DNA of 14,774 bases from Bacteroidales bacterium (GTDB lineage: Bacteria > Bacteroidota > Bacteroidia > Bacteroidales > WCHB1-69). Every line of letters starts with the position of its first letter. Within the stretch, counting starts at the first letter, position 1. The stretch covers positions 1 through 14,774 of the forward strand of contig JAEEUY010000070.1 in assembly GCA_016290715.1 (NCBI GenBank). Direction: 5' to 3'. The notes beneath the pieces are model-generated. The model made no database searches. It was not told the origin of the DNA and worked only from the letters and a program-made list of their open reading frames with translations. The position numbers were made by a program, and so were the translations under genes. This document shows positions 14,006 through 14,774 of this stretch, piece by piece.

Positions 14006-14774
14006 ATGAACGTTTTAGATATTCAGGATTTTTCGTTGGAATTGAAAAACGATGCGGAGTGGAAGCCCATTCTGCATGAGGTGTCGTTTTCGTTGCGTGC
14101 GGGTGAAACTGTCGGCGTGGTGGGAGAATCCGGTTCCGGGAAGTCGGTTACGGCACTTTCGGTAATGCGACTTATCTCGAAAGCCATCTCTAAAGTTACC
14201 CATGGCGATATTGTATATACTGATCCGGATACACAAAAATCGGTTTCGCTGCTCTCCCTGTCTGAAAAGGAGTTGAGGAAGGTGCGTGGTGCCAAAATCG
14301 CTATGATTTTTCAAGAGCCGATGACCTCTCTGAATCCGGTATTGCGTTGTGGTGAGCAAATTGTAGAGGCTTTGCGTTTGCATACTTCTATGACCAAAAA
14401 AGAGGCACACGCCCGAGTTTTGGAACTTTTTACCGAGGTTATGTTGCCTCGTCCCGACAAAATTTTCTACTCCTATCCCCATGAGTTGTCGGGAGGACAG
14501 AAGCAACGGGTGATGATTGCGATGGCGATGAGTTGCAATCCCGACATTTTAATTGCGGATGAACCTACTACGGCATTGGATGTTACGGTTCAGAAGGGAA
14601 TCTTGGAATTAATCAAACGATTACAGAAAAAGTACGGCATGAGCGTGATTTTTATCACGCATGATTTAGGTGTTGTGGCACAAATCGCCGATAGGGTAGT
14701 GGTGCTATTGAAAGGGCGTGTGGTGGAAAGTGGCGATATGAAGGTGTTGTTTAAAAATCCACAACACCCCTATA
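14006..14774 (+). CDS. Dipeptide/oligopeptide-type ABC transporter ATPase (DppD/OppD-like), 3'-truncated by window edge
   Basis: 256 codons are visible, with no stop before the edge. All ABC ATPase motifs are present in order: Walker A GESGSGKS, Q-loop IFQEPMTSLNPVL, signature LSGGQKQR, Walker B ILIADEPTTALDV and the switch histidine in ITHDLGVVA. The sequence QEPMTSLNP and the final LFKNPQHPY are hallmarks of the DppD/OppD/GsiA subfamily, which energises uptake of di- or oligopeptides (also nickel or glutathione in relatives). The ATG is preceded directly by AAAGG. In Bacteroidota this protein is often a fusion of two ATPase domains of about 550-600 residues, so a second domain may follow outside. 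Its position 1.4 kb after dpp11 fits acidic-dipeptide uptake, but its own promoter makes this only suggestive. Confidence 0.93.
   Translation, partial: MNVLDIQDFSLELKNDAEWKPILHEVSFSLRAGETVGVVGESGSGKSVTALSVMRLISKAISKVTHGDIVYTDPDTQKSVSLLSLSEKELRKVRGAKIAMIFQEPMTSLNPVLRCGEQIVEALRLHTSMTKKEAHARVLELFTEVMLPRPDKIFYSYPHELSGGQKQRVMIAMAMSCNPDILIADEPTTALDVTVQKGILELIKRLQKKYGMSVIFITHDLGVVAQIADRVVVLLKGRVVESGDMKVLFKNPQHPY

Noticed and set aside
14015..14506. 163-codon open frame antisense to the ABC ATPase gene
   Set aside because: The plus strand encodes all ABC motifs in order; the minus-strand translation has no recognisable features and is a shadow.
1..14774. CRISPR array, insertion sequence, tRNA or integrase
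   Set aside because: No regularly spaced repeats, transposase or integrase motifs, or tRNA-like cloverleaf were seen on reading both strands by eye.

Overview
The window looks like a chromosomal segment from a member of the Bacteroidota, most likely the order Bacteroidales. Three things point there: an S46-family dipeptidyl-peptidase of the DPP11 type, a compact SRP RNA, and repeated promoter-like boxes matching the Bacteroidota -7 consensus TAnnTTTG, several just upstream of genes. Genus and species cannot be read from the sequence alone.

Layout. (1) 1-1214 (+): the 3' part of a DNA methyltransferase gene that enters from beyond the left edge. It is visibly more AT-rich than the rest and may be the border of a restriction-modification or accessory island. 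(2) 1241-3139 (-): a tightly coupled pair, a GNAT-type acyltransferase-like protein followed by a short-chain dehydrogenase, facing the methyltransferase. (3) 3140-3402: an AT-rich intergenic region between divergent units. (4) 3403-4202 (+): three small membrane or stress-type genes (YtxH-like, holin-superfamily-III-like, and a 61-residue basic protein). (5) 4270-6980 (+): the ABC-F factor EttA and the rRNA/tRNA methyltransferase RlmN, 2 nt apart and closed by a clear hairpin terminator. (6) About 7150-7250: SRP 4.5S-type RNA, directly followed by a YrdC/YciO-domain gene. (7) 7982-10404: a Wzx-like flippase and a GT4 glycosyltransferase overlapping by one base. (8) 10416-12572: a secreted Asp/Glu-specific dipeptidyl-peptidase 11. 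(9) 12604-13965: a membrane acyltransferase with a PlsC domain. (10) 14006 to the right edge: the ATPase of a dipeptide/oligopeptide-type ABC transporter, with a good promoter.

How the genes may work together. Four consecutive genes (ettA, rlmN, ffs, yciO-like) all concern translation, its RNAs or protein targeting. The right half concerns the envelope and nutrition: glycan-lipid synthesis and export, a periplasmic peptidase releasing acidic dipeptides, a lipid acyltransferase, and a peptide-type importer. The SDR/GNAT pair has the right chemistry for a reductase plus N-acyltransferase in long-chain base (sphingolipid) synthesis; this is inference.

Most of the window is ordinary core genome. 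I see no CRISPR array, transposase, tRNA, integrase or clearly novel defence system. The most useful leads are the SDR/GNAT pair, the methyltransferase at the left edge (its partner would lie outside), the SRP RNA/YrdC junction, and the peptidase near the peptide-type ABC gene.
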